Part shown: positions 15,715 through 25,300 of the stretch, one piece after another
How positions within the stretch are numbered: position 1 is the first letter of the stretch
Layout: the number at the start of each line of letters is the position of its first letter
Source: an uncultured Bacilli bacterium
Lineage (GTDB): Bacteria > Bacillota_I > Bacilli_A > RFN20 > CAG-288
NCBI GenBank assembly: GCA_934725685.1
Contig: CAKVBX010000019.1
Coordinates: forward strand, 1-30,143
Length of the DNA: 30,143 nucleotides
Direction of reading: 5' to 3'
The notes under the pieces: generated by a model
What the model saw: the letters and a program-made list of their open reading frames with translations, nothing else
Told to the model about the DNA's origin: nothing
Database searches by the model: none
Position numbers and translations under genes: made by a program

Positions 15715-17130
15715 TCAGTCTTCTTGGATAAGGAAGGATTTCATCGTCTGGATTTCTTCTTTGGCTATGCTTCTATTCTCCTCTTCCGTCTCGTAGAAGA
15801 GACGGATCAACGGTTCGGTTCCAGAGAACCGTACCAAGGCCCAATCTCCGTTCTCGAAGTAGTATTTGATATTGGTCGGATAGAGGACCTTTTTGACAAT
15901 GGTTCTCTGGAAATCAGGGTCTTTCTCCTTCAGTACGGCGAGGAGTTTTTCCTTGTCCTTATAAGGGGTACTGTCTTCCAGCATCGCTTTGTGGAAGGAG
16001 GCAAAATCGCGGACCTCTTCGACAATGGAAGAGACGGGTTTATCCATGACAGAGACCATCTCCGCAAAGAGGGCCGTCGCAAACGTGGAATCCTTTCCAT
16101 AGATATATCCGCGGAGCGTGAGGCCGCCGGAGCTCTCTCCGCCTAAGAGGGCATCGTGATCCTTGATTCCCTGGGAGATATTCTTGAATCCGACATCGAC
16201 TTCGTGGCACTGATAGCCGAGTTTCACAGCGACGGCATCGATGAGATTGCTCGTTGCGAGATTCTTGACGATATCACCGCGCATTCCTTTGTATTTGACC
16301 AGGTAGTAATAGATACAGGCCATGATTTCGTTGGCATCGACATAGTTTCCCTTCTCATCGAGGATGGAGAGACGGTCGCAGTCCGAATCCGTGCCGAGAC
16401 AGAAGTCATACTTGCCTTCGAGCAGGACTTTTCTGTCGGCTTCCATGTTCTTTTCAATCGGATTCGGAAGAAGACCGTGGAAGTAGGGGTCCCGTTCTCC
16501 GTGGAGAACGGTGACATCCTCGATTCCCATCCGATTCAGGGTCTCCTTCAATGTCAAAGCACCCGTTCCGAAAATCGGATCGGCGAGGACTTTCAGTTTT
16601 CTGCCTTTTCTCACGGCCTCGGCATCCACGAACTTCTGAATGTTGTCTAAAAACGGCTTTAAGGGAGCATAATAGGTGACAAGGCCTTCCTTTAAGGCCG
16701 TATCGAGATCCATGGAATGGATTTCCTTGACCTCTGCAATCAGTTCCTCCAGGTGGTCAGTAAGTGCCTTTTCGGCATCCATGCCTTCTTTCTGGAACAG
16801 CTTGACGCCGTTGAACCAATAAGGATTGTGGGAGGCCGTAATCATGATGCCAAACTCATGACCGAGTCGTTTGCTTTCCTCCATCACTGCCGGAGTCGGA
16901 GACGGCGTATCCGAAAGCAAGACCGGGATATGATTTCCGGCTAAGACACAGGCCATCCATTTGGCCGCATTCTCCGAGCAGAAGCGGAAATCATATCCGA
17001 CCAGAATCGGTTTCTTCGCTTCTGTCTCATGATAGAGGGTGACAATACCCTCCGCAATCCTCTGAAGATTATCTTTTGTGAAGTCATCCGCGATGACACC
17101 ACGGAATCCGCCTGTACCGAAATGAATCAT
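15715..17130 (-). CDS. Phosphohexomutase (phosphoglucomutase/phosphomannomutase family)
   Basis: This 471-residue alpha-D-phosphohexomutase interconverts sugar-1-phosphate and sugar-6-phosphate. All four family motifs are present in order: TASHNPYWFNG with the phosphorylated serine S100, the Mg-binding GTDSDCDR near residue 240, the sugar-binding GGESSGG, and the phosphate-binding RFSGTEPLIRL near the C-terminus. The start is set at the ATG at 17130 because AGAGG lies 8 bases before it. The earlier GTG at 17139 overlaps that site. It lies upstream of the phosphorylase on the same strand. In this context it would turn the phosphorylase product (Glc-1-P or GlcNAc-1-P) into the 6-phosphate, the latter being the substrate of NagA encoded next door. 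The sugar preference is inferred from neighbours. Confidence 0.9.
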   Translation of the reverse strand: MIHFGTGGFRGVIADDFTKDNLQRIAEGIVTLYHETEAKKPILVGYDFRFCSENAAKWMACVLAGNHIPVLLSDTPSPTPAVMEESKRLGHEFGIMITASHNPYWFNGVKLFQKEGMDAEKALTDHLEELIAEVKEIHSMDLDTALKEGLVTYYAPLKPFLDNIQKFVDAEAVRKGRKLKVLADPIFGTGALTLKETLNRMGIEDVTVLHGERDPYFHGLLPNPIEKNMEADRKVLLEGKYDFCLGTDSDCDRLSILDEKGNYVDANEIMACIYYYLVKYKGMRGDIVKNLATSNLIDAVAVKLGYQCHEVDVGFKNISQGIKDHDALLGGESSGGLTLRGYIYGKDSTFATALFAEMVSVMDKPVSSIVEEVRDFASFHKAMLEDSTPYKDKEKLLAVLKEKDPDFQRTIVKKVLYPTNIKYYFENGDWALVRFSGTEPLIRLFYETEEENRSIAKEEIQTMKSFLIQED

Positions 17131-17153
17131 AGTTCGCACCTCTTTTCCCCATC

Positions 17154-17177
17154 ATTCTACCATTTCTGTGCTACAAT
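17154..17177. promoter_or_regulatory. Back-to-back divergent extended -10 promoters
   Basis: On the plus strand TGCTACAAT (17169-17177) faces nagA. On the minus strand TGGTAGAAT (17162-17154) faces the phosphohexomutase gene. Both are extended -10 elements without a clear -35. They are separated by only a few bases, so the two transcripts must compete for or share one polymerase site. Confidence 0.45.
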
Positions 17178-17227
17178 AAGAATCAGATATTTTTCATTAA
17201 GTAAAAAAATGATGAGAGGAGTGATGT

Positions 17228-18379
17228 ATGAGAGGTTTCAGAAACTGTAACATCGATCTCGAAAAATATGGAATTCAGAAAACTTCCCTTCTGATTCAGA
17301 ATGACAGAATTCATGGAATCGGAGATTCCCTAAAAGAGGAGAAGGACCTACTGACACTGCCGGAAGGTCTTATTGTCGTCCCCGGTTTCATCGACGAACA
17401 TATCCACGGAGCAAACGGCAGTGATGCGATGGATGCCAAGGAAGAATCCTTAGCCAATATCTCCGCCTCCTTAGTGAGAGAGGGCACAACCTCCTTCCTC
17501 TATACGACCATGACAATGGAAAAGACGAGGATCATAAAAGCTCTGTCCACCATCGATTCCTACTTAAAAAAGCAATCCTATGTAGCAGAGCCGCTCGGCA
17601 TCCATCTCGAAGGTCCCTTCATTGCAAAAGCTTTCAAAGGAGCCCAGAACGAGGAAGATATCCTTCCGCTCTCCGTCTCAGACCTCAATGACTTCATGAA
17701 AGCCAGCGGGAATAGAATCAGAGAGATCACCTATTCCTATCAGCGAGGCCATGATGACTTCCTCACCTACTGCAAGGACCATCAAATCCGTCTTTCCTTA
17801 GGACATACCGATGATGGAGCAGAACTTGCCAATGAGGCCTTCTATAAGGGGACACACCTTGTCACCCATATGTACAACGCCATGAAAGGCATCCATCATC
17901 GGGATGTCGGAAGTGCCGGCGAAGCCCTGATCCATGACGAAGTCTACTGTGAACTGATCTGTGACCTGCACCATGTCAGTGAGGACGCCATCCGTCTCCT
18001 CTACAAATGCAAGGGAAAAGACAGGATCATCCTCATCACCGACAGCATGGAAGCGAAGTATCTGCCGGACGGACAATATGAACTCGGCGGAAATCCGGTT
18101 TATGTCAAAGACGGCACGGCAAGACTGAAAGACGGGACTCTGGCCGGTTCGATTCTGAAGCTCAATGAAGGAGTGAGAAACATCCGCAGGGTGTTAGGAC
18201 TCGCGTTGGAAGATGCCGTCAACATGGCCAGTATCAACCCGGCCAGAAATCTCGGTATCGAGAAAGACTATGGTTCCATCCGAGAAGGGAAGAAAGCAGA
18301 CTTCACCGTGATTGATGAAGACATCAATGTCAGAATGGTCATCAAGAATGGTGTCATCGTTTATAGAAAGGATATTTGA
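17228..18379 (+). CDS. nagA: N-acetylglucosamine-6-phosphate deacetylase
   Basis: This 383-residue enzyme removes acetate from GlcNAc-6-phosphate to give glucosamine-6-phosphate. The amidohydrolase-fold motifs are clear: PGFIDEHIHGANG (H58, H60), HLEGPF (metal ligand E128), SLGHTDD (H193), THMYNAMKG (H214) and LITDSMEA, with the catalytic aspartate near 272. Length and order are normal for NagA. AGGAG sits 6 bases before the ATG. Its stop is 2 bases before the start of nagB, a standard operon. Divergence from a phosphohexomutase and a GH94 phosphorylase suggests the substrate arises partly from phosphorolysis rather than only by a kinase or PTS. Confidence 0.95.
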   Translation: MRGFRNCNIDLEKYGIQKTSLLIQNDRIHGIGDSLKEEKDLLTLPEGLIVVPGFIDEHIHGANGSDAMDAKEESLANISASLVREGTTSFLYTTMTMEKTRIIKALSTIDSYLKKQSYVAEPLGIHLEGPFIAKAFKGAQNEEDILPLSVSDLNDFMKASGNRIREITYSYQRGHDDFLTYCKDHQIRLSLGHTDDGAELANEAFYKGTHLVTHMYNAMKGIHHRDVGSAGEALIHDEVYCELICDLHHVSEDAIRLLYKCKGKDRIILITDSMEAKYLPDGQYELGGNPVYVKDGTARLKDGTLAGSILKLNEGVRNIRRVLGLALEDAVNMASINPARNLGIEKDYGSIREGKKADFTVIDEDINVRMVIKNGVIVYRKDI

Positions 18380-18381
18380 TT

Positions 18382-19080
18382 ATGAAACTCATCATCGAAG
18401 ACAAAGAGAAGATTGCAGACGATATCAGTGAGGTGTTCCTGAAGACAGTCGAAGCAAAACCGGACTGTGTCTTAGGTCTTGCGACCGGTTCCTCTCCGGT
18501 CCTCACCTATCAGAAGATCATCGAAAAGGCAAAGGAACGGAATATCTCCTTCCGTAAGGTTCATTCTTTCAACCTGGATGAATACCTGAACAATCATGAT
18601 GAGACCCAGTCCTACCGTTATTTCATGGACCACAATCTCTTCTATGGTATCGACATCAATCGGGAAAACACCAATTTCCCGAGCGAAGAGAACTATGAAC
18701 ACTATGATGAGATGATCGAAAAGGCAGGCGGTATCGATCTGCAGATCCTCGGTATCGGTGCCGACGGTCATATCGCTTTCAATGAGCCGAACACTCCCTT
18801 CGACAGCAAGACCCATATCGCCAAGCTCGAAGAGCAGACCATCAAGGACAATTCCCGTTTCTTCGCTTCCGAAAAGGATGTCCCGACCCATGCCCTCACG
18901 ATGGGTCTTTCCACCATCATGAAATCCAAGAAAATTGTTCTGATCGCCACCGGCAAAAACAAAAAGGAAGCTGTCCGCAAAATGTTTTTGAAAGAGGACA
19001 TCTCCTGTCCGGCTTCGATTCTTCTCTCCCATCCGGATGTCACCATCTATGCCGATGAGGATGCTGATCCGAATAAGTAA
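18382..19080 (+). CDS. nagB: Glucosamine-6-phosphate deaminase
   Basis: This 232-residue enzyme converts glucosamine-6-phosphate to fructose-6-phosphate and ammonia, feeding glycolysis. The motifs are LGLATGSSP (phosphate loop), SFNLDEY with D66, and GIGADGHIAFNEP with D128, H130 and E135, matching the catalytic residues of the family. The length is like the short form of Bacillus-type enzymes and lacks the C-terminal extension of the allosteric E. coli type. I start at ATG 18382 (9 bases after AAGGA) rather than the TTG at 18376. It directly follows nagA and ends before a strong terminator. Confidence 0.95.
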   Translation: MKLIIEDKEKIADDISEVFLKTVEAKPDCVLGLATGSSPVLTYQKIIEKAKERNISFRKVHSFNLDEYLNNHDETQSYRYFMDHNLFYGIDINRENTNFPSEENYEHYDEMIEKAGGIDLQILGIGADGHIAFNEPNTPFDSKTHIAKLEEQTIKDNSRFFASEKDVPTHALTMGLSTIMKSKKIVLIATGKNKKEAVRKMFLKEDISCPASILLSHPDVTIYADEDADPNK

Positions 19081-19105
19081 TCAAATCGAAATAAAAACCG
19101 AATAA

Positions 19106-19165
19106 CTAAAAAACCACCTTACCGAGTACAATGAAGTTTGTTTTATTCGGTAAGGCGGTTTTTAG
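19106..19165. terminator. Bidirectional terminator between convergent genes
   Basis: A 19-20 bp stem (19106-19125 with 19147-19165, one mismatch and one bulge), with A- and T-tracts at its two ends, lies between nagB and the convergent helicase gene. It even includes that gene's stop codon (19162-19164). It should end transcripts from both sides. Confidence 0.85.
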
Positions 19166-22100
19166 TCAGATGTCATTTTGTTTGTTTTTCTAAGGAACTT
19201 AGCAGGAATCGGTCTTTCAAGTTCAAGAACGATACTCATAGGGCATGAGCCTTCATGACTACGATATCTTGCTTTTCCTAAGAATGTATAGGCTTCACGT
19301 GCCGAGGGAAGTATCTTATCGTTCGTATACTCACGGACAAACAAAAGAAAAGTGATGCCTTTTTCTGACCCATGAATATATCGTTGTCCTGTCGGAGAGT
19401 CTTCACTCGTTCTGCTTTGTGTCTGCCAATGGAACAATCTATCATTAATAGAATAGTCCTGATACATGGTCGTGGGGGAATAGTAATTTTCGGACTTGTT
19501 CAGAGTCACAAAGGCAAGATCGATTTTCTTATCTGGAAGGTACTTTACGCCTTCACGGACAGTGTTTGGTTTCAACATATCCATTGCCACCAGAATCTGG
19601 TCTCTTGAATAACTGCAGTAGAGATCGAGTGGACAATTGAATCCAAGGTTGACAGGTTCATCAACGAAATCAATCGTTTTGAAACGGTAATCGAGAAGAT
19701 TGATCAATTCCTTTGTCAAAATCGGATTCTCTGTTTTCAATTTGCGGAAGATTTCATAGCAATCGGAATATCCGCAATCCTGATAGGATTTCTGCCAAAC
19801 TGTGAATTGGAACATGTTCAGCATTCTGATTTCAAGATCATTGAATGGGTGTTCTTCCTCCGTCAGACAACGTTTCCAAAAGGCGATCAATCTTCTGGAA
19901 TCAACGGAAGCAAATCGGAAGAACGCTTTTTTCACGATCTCCTCTAGCGGTTCCTTAAAATCATCCTTTACCCCAGCCAACACACAAAGCCTTGCAAAGG
20001 AATCACACTTATAAAGAGATCGAAGATCCATATGGTAGTAATCAACGAAATGATCCAGATTCAGTCTCATGCCAGAATCTTCCGTGAAGTTCTGGATTTT
20101 TGAAATCAGTCCCGCTTTATTTCCGTATGAAGATGCAATGTTATCCAGAATGATCTTTTGAGCTTTTTTCTCAAGCTGGATGTAACATCCTTTCGGAAGG
20201 GAGACAAATCCGTTTTTGATTTCTCTTTGCACACCTAACGTCGTGTTTGCGAGGAGTGCAGCGAACTTTCCTTCAAAATTGTACTTCGTATTGGCCTGAC
20301 CGATGAAATCAAGAACAGTAAGACAATCTTTTCCTTCAGAGAGACGTAAACCACGGCCTAACTGCTGAAGGAAAACCGTTAGTGATTCAGTAGGACGTAA
20401 GAATAGAATCGTATTGATTTCCGGAATATCGACGCCTTCATTATAAAGGTCGACAACAAAGATAAAACGAACGATGCCGGTGACTATTTTTGTCCTGGCC
20501 GACTCTCTTTCCTCTTCCGTAGAATCCGCATTCAGATAGATTGACGGAATATTATGCATGTTGAAATAATCCGCCATGAATTTGGCGTGTTCCCTCGTGA
20601 CACAGAAGCCAAGTCCTTTCACTTCATCGATATCCGTCACATAATCGAGAAGTTCCTTGATAATATAATCCGCTCTACCATCTGCCACTTTCTCGTTAGA
20701 AAGGTAAGCGGCAGCCAACTCATTTCGATCATAGCCTCCCCTGCTCCACTTCAACTGATTGAGATCAACGGTATCCGAAACCCCAAAATATTGGAAGGGG
20801 CAAAGCAGTTTTCTATCGATTGCTTCCGGTAGACGGATTTCGGCAGCAATACGATTATCAAAATAATCCAGAATGTCTTTACCATCCATTCTTTCCGGCG
20901 TAGCAGTCAATCCGAGCAGAATCTTCGGTTTGTAATACGACAGGAGTCTTTGATAGGACGGTGCCGCAGCATGATGGAATTCATCAACGATAATATAATC
21001 GAAATAATCAGGACTTGTCTTCTCAGTAAGATTCTGAGAATTGAAGGTTTGTATCGACATGAACAGATACTCAAAAGAATCCGGTTTGTAATTGCCGACA
21101 AACAGTTCACCGAAATTCGGATCTCTCAAAATTCCTTGGAAGGTAGCAAGACTCTGCTTTAGAATCTCTTCTCTATGGGCAATGAAAAGCAGTCGGCAAG
21201 GTCTATCGGGATTTTCTTTTCGGAAACGTTTGTAATCAAAAGCAGAAATCACCGTTTTTCCGGTACCAGTCGCAGCAACAACTAGATTCCGATAATGATT
21301 TCTGATTTTTCTTTCCGCATCAAGTTTATCCAGAATCTCCTGCTGATAAGGATAGGGACGTATTTCAAAAGCGTAACGGATCGAACTGTCTTTGCTTCCA
21401 TAGCGTTCTGCTTTCAGTGCCTGACAGAGTTTATCTTCCTTTGAAGAGTCATAAAACTCAAACTCTCCATTTTTCGATTCCCAGTAATTCTCAAAAGTTC
21501 CGCAGATTTTCTTCATCGTATCCGGCAAATCGACTTCCGTCACCTTGACATTCCATTCAAGTCCGCTGGAAATCGCTGCATTGGATAGATTGGAAGAGCC
21601 GACATACGCTGTCGTAAATCCAGTATCACGATGGAAAATATACGTCTTAGCATGAAGTCTAGTACGCTTCGTATCATAGCTCACCTTAATCAGAGTGTTC
21701 GGAAGCTTACTCAGTTCCTCAATCGCTTTTACATCGGTTGCTCCCATATAGGAGGTAGTGATAACACGCAGTTTTCCACCATTCTGAGTAAATGTTCTGA
21801 GTTGATTGATAATAAGTCGGAGGCCACTCCACTTCACAAAAGAAACAAGCATGTCGATTCTGTCACAAGACAATATTTCTTTCTTAAGTTCTGTGAACAT
21901 CTGCGGTTCGTGACTTGCTCCAGTGAAAAGGGAACTCTGAGCAATAGAGGTAACTGGCCTGACAATGTTTCTATCTTTATCCGATAGAGTCGGATTCTCT
22001 TTTCTGCTAAACCATGCACGTAAGATTTCTGCTTGTTTATCAACGGATAGATTATCAAATCGATCTTCACCAGTCTCTTTTTTGATAATAGAAACAATCT

Positions 22101-22317
22101 TATTCACTAGACTGATTTGTTTTTGAATTCCATCATCATTGTCAGAAAAATCATCCAATCCTTTTTTTATGACACTAGAAACATACTTTGCTAAAATCTG
22201 GGAAGCTTCCGCCTTATCAATAGGATCCTTAAAAGATAAGAGGTCATCATCCTTCGATGCGATTTCTCTTTCAATTTCCTTGTTGATGACTTGCTCATAG
22301 ATTCCTTTTTTCAGCAT
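19162..22317 (-). CDS. PLD-domain SF2 helicase with C-terminal DUF3427
   Basis: This is a 1051-residue DNA/RNA helicase. After about 130 charged residues comes a phospholipase-D-like domain (about 140-290) with RLHAKTYIF and YVGSSNLS. The HxK is present, but the following acidic residue of a full HKD is not in its usual place, so nuclease activity is uncertain. The helicase core follows: VAATGTGKTVIS (K354), DEFHH (D445), GLTATPERMDG, then DLYNEGVDIPE and QQLGRGLRLSEG (motifs V-VI). The last 350 or so residues match the DUF3427 region. Proteins of this layout are widespread and often sit near restriction or defence genes. It lies 23 bp downstream of the DUF4011 helicase gene with a poorly placed ribosome binding site (AGGTG about 18 bases away), suggesting translation depends on that gene. 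Confidence 0.88.
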   Translation of the reverse strand: MLKKGIYEQVINKEIEREIASKDDDLLSFKDPIDKAEASQILAKYVSSVIKKGLDDFSDNDDGIQKQISLVNKIVSIIKKETGEDRFDNLSVDKQAEILRAWFSRKENPTLSDKDRNIVRPVTSIAQSSLFTGASHEPQMFTELKKEILSCDRIDMLVSFVKWSGLRLIINQLRTFTQNGGKLRVITTSYMGATDVKAIEELSKLPNTLIKVSYDTKRTRLHAKTYIFHRDTGFTTAYVGSSNLSNAAISSGLEWNVKVTEVDLPDTMKKICGTFENYWESKNGEFEFYDSSKEDKLCQALKAERYGSKDSSIRYAFEIRPYPYQQEILDKLDAERKIRNHYRNLVVAATGTGKTVISAFDYKRFRKENPDRPCRLLFIAHREEILKQSLATFQGILRDPNFGELFVGNYKPDSFEYLFMSIQTFNSQNLTEKTSPDYFDYIIVDEFHHAAAPSYQRLLSYYKPKILLGLTATPERMDGKDILDYFDNRIAAEIRLPEAIDRKLLCPFQYFGVSDTVDLNQLKWSRGGYDRNELAAAYLSNEKVADGRADYIIKELLDYVTDIDEVKGLGFCVTREHAKFMADYFNMHNIPSIYLNADSTEEERESARTKIVTGIVRFIFVVDLYNEGVDIPEINTILFLRPTESLTVFLQQLGRGLRLSEGKDCLTVLDFIGQANTKYNFEGKFAALLANTTLGVQREIKNGFVSLPKGCYIQLEKKAQKIILDNIASSYGNKAGLISKIQNFTEDSGMRLNLDHFVDYYHMDLRSLYKCDSFARLCVLAGVKDDFKEPLEEIVKKAFFRFASVDSRRLIAFWKRCLTEEEHPFNDLEIRMLNMFQFTVWQKSYQDCGYSDCYEIFRKLKTENPILTKELINLLDYRFKTIDFVDEPVNLGFNCPLDLYCSYSRDQILVAMDMLKPNTVREGVKYLPDKKIDLAFVTLNKSENYYSPTTMYQDYSINDRLFHWQTQSRTSEDSPTGQRYIHGSEKGITFLLFVREYTNDKILPSAREAYTFLGKARYRSHEGSCPMSIVLELERPIPAKFLRKTNKMTSD

Positions 22318-22340
22318 TTTTTTGTTAAAATTTCACCTCA

Positions 22341-25300
22341 TTATTTCTTCACACGGATCACATTGTTCTGATCCATATTGAGTCTATCTTCCTCTAATAA
22401 TTTTCTCACATACCAGCCGATTTTTGTAGAGGTATCCGAAGAAACTTTATGATAACCGAAGAGAGAAACATAAGCCCTGAGAAGATCATCATACGAAATC
22501 GAAACCGAACAGGAGACAATACGGAAAAGACCATCCTTAATCTCAGGACCTGGAACCTCATCAAAACAGCGGTCCCCGCCTAACCGTAAGACGAATTCCT
22601 TCTTCCCGTCATCGAGATAACAATAGGACGAATAAGGTTCATTCACAACCCGAATCAGAGGATGCCTCCTATTCTTCAGTACCTGATTGAAACAGCTGAT
22701 GAAGGCAGAACTCACTGCCTTCCTTCCGCTGAGCAAAGCCATCTCATGGATGAGACGTCCTAAGACAATTGGTTCCTCTCTCCTGACATAGTCTTCGATA
22801 TTTTCATCAATTAGCTGATAGACATAACTTCCATCATTCAGACTGATCTGATAATCTGCCTGATCAGGAAGCGAATAAGGATAACGGGCAAAGAGAGAAT
22901 CCAGTGTCATCGGCATTCTCGCCTCAGAATCCTCAAACCGGAAAGACGGACTCACAGACGGAGCACCATCAACCCCATGGACCGCATTTTCGAGCACCTC
23001 TAAAAGTCTCTTCTTCTCCATCTCCGGATGGAGGAAGAAATCCGTGGACCAGATGCGGTAGTAGTGCCAACCCTGGCCCTCCAACACCTCTCTTCTCAGC
23101 CGTTCCCTATCTCTAGTTTCCTTCTTCTTGTGATACGACTCCGTATCGCATTCGATGGCTAAGACATATTCCGGAAGAGAAGGATGGGAGACAGCCAGAT
23201 CGATTCTGTCTTTCGAACATCCGAGATTCCGTTTCACCTGATACCCCTGCTCTTCCAGGAACGCTTCCACTTCATCTTCAAGATAATGTTCCTCTCCCTC
23301 ATGTTCCTCTTCGTCGATGACTGCGAGAGATTCTCCGCGTTCTGCAAACTCAAGATAGGAGCGCAACAGCTTTGGGCCCACAGAAGTAATTCTCTCTTCT
23401 TTAATATCATAATAGTGGAGAGAGGAGACCACCTGAACATTGACCTTGGCTCTTGTGATGGCGACATTGAGACGGCGTTCTCCGCCCTGCCGATTGAGAG
23501 GGCCGAAGTTATGATAGAGTTTCCCTTCCTCATCCCTTCCGTAACCCACGGAGAGGATGATCCGGTCTCTCTCATCACCCTGGACCGTCTCCAGGTTCTT
23601 GATGAAGAGCGGATTCTTCGTCTCCTTATCGAGATAGGCTTTCAGGACTTCATCTTCCCTGGAGCGTTTCTCCAAGGCATCCATCACGTTCTCCTGCTGG
23701 GCGATATTCATCACGACAACTCCCAAAGAGTCTTCCGGATACTTTCTCACATCCTCACAGATGAGGTCGATGACACGTTCCACTTCCGCCTCATTGACCC
23801 TTGTCTTTCGGTTATAGACGGCAGAATCGACATAATAGAAGTCGACACCGAACCCTTCCTTTTTTCTCTTGGCGGAAGGGAACGTGACAAGACTGCCATG
23901 ATAAAAGTTCTCGTTGGAAAAGGCGATGAGATCTTCGCTCTTGCTTCGGTAGTGCCACTGAAGACGGTAATGGGCGAAAGTCGCAGCAAAATCGAGGATG
24001 GATTCATAGGAGGCGATATCACTCCCTTCGCTCTCTTCCTCCTCGTTCTCACTCATGCCGGCCATGAAGAAGGAGGTCGGCGGCATCTGTCTGTTATCAC
24101 CCACGATGATGGACTGCTTCCCGCGGTAGATGGCACCGATGGCATCCCAGGGGAAGACCTGGGATGCCTCATCGAAGACGATGAGGTCAAAGTCCATGTT
24201 CTCGCCTAGAAAAGTGGAAACGGTGAGTGGAGACATCATGAAGCAGGGTTTGATTTTCTGTACCAAAGGTCCGTACTTGTTCATCAGGACACGGATGGAA
24301 GGAAGATTTCTCTTCTTGTTCGCTTCCTGTGCGAAGGAAGAGAGAAGACTTCCCGGGATCGTATAGGAATCCGGGATTCTATCCAAACAGGCTTCTCGGA
24401 TCTGGGCCTGGGAGATTCGGAAGGAGAGTCTGTCATCCCGAATGAAATCATTTACAAGGCTGTCGTTAGTCGGGCGCTGGAATCCGTTCATCTGCGGAGA
24501 ATCGGAAAGAAGGAACTGTGCCCACTGAGTATAAAAGCATTTCTTAAATGCATTATTGAAATCGTCAAGCGATAGTTCTGACTTGAGATAGGAAGAAACA
24601 AATTCATAATAGGTTTCTTCCTTTGCTAATCTGATATCTTTGAATAGCCTCCTATTCTCGTCAAAGTGAACAAATTCTTCCTTCATCCTCTTAAGGCGAC
24701 AACCGAGTCCTTCCAAGGTCTCTTCTTCCAAGGAAACCTTATCTTCCTCAAAATAAAGGGACAGCTTCTCAACACTGGAAAAGTCTGCCATCGAAAGGGG
24801 TTCGATTTCCTTTCTCAGCTTCTGATATTCCGAAAGGGAAAGCGGATGCTCGTAATAGTAGTCTTCGATTCCCCTTTCGGAATGATCGAAGCTGTAGTGA
24901 AGCGAGGAGAGACTCTCTTCGTTGATTCTCCCCTTCACTTCCATCAGATTATCCAAAGAAGCGAGTGCCTCCTTCGCATCGTTCTCTTTCTTTTGATAGG
25001 ACTTCAGTTTCTTTAAAAGGGCGATGGCCTCTTCCCGGTTCAGTTTCGCTTTACCGGACTTCAGAGCGAGATACTTCATCGTCTTATGATAGGAAGGCTT
25101 GAAGACACGGAGGCAAGAGGAATACTTCATGGCGAAGTCTTCCAAGTATTGTTCGGCATTCAGAGAGAGGAAATCCTCCTCCGAAAGAGAGAGAACTTCC
25201 TCTTTCTCCGTGTCGCGAAGAAGAAGTTTCTCCTCGCTGTCCTTGATCAGGCTTCTCAGATTTTCTCTCTGTTCCCGGTGGAACAGAACAGCATCATAAA

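Noticed and set aside
23184..24209. Plus-strand 341-codon open frame
   Set aside because: It is antisense to the DUF4011 helicase over highly conserved helicase motifs; its sequence is a mirror of that gene's codons.
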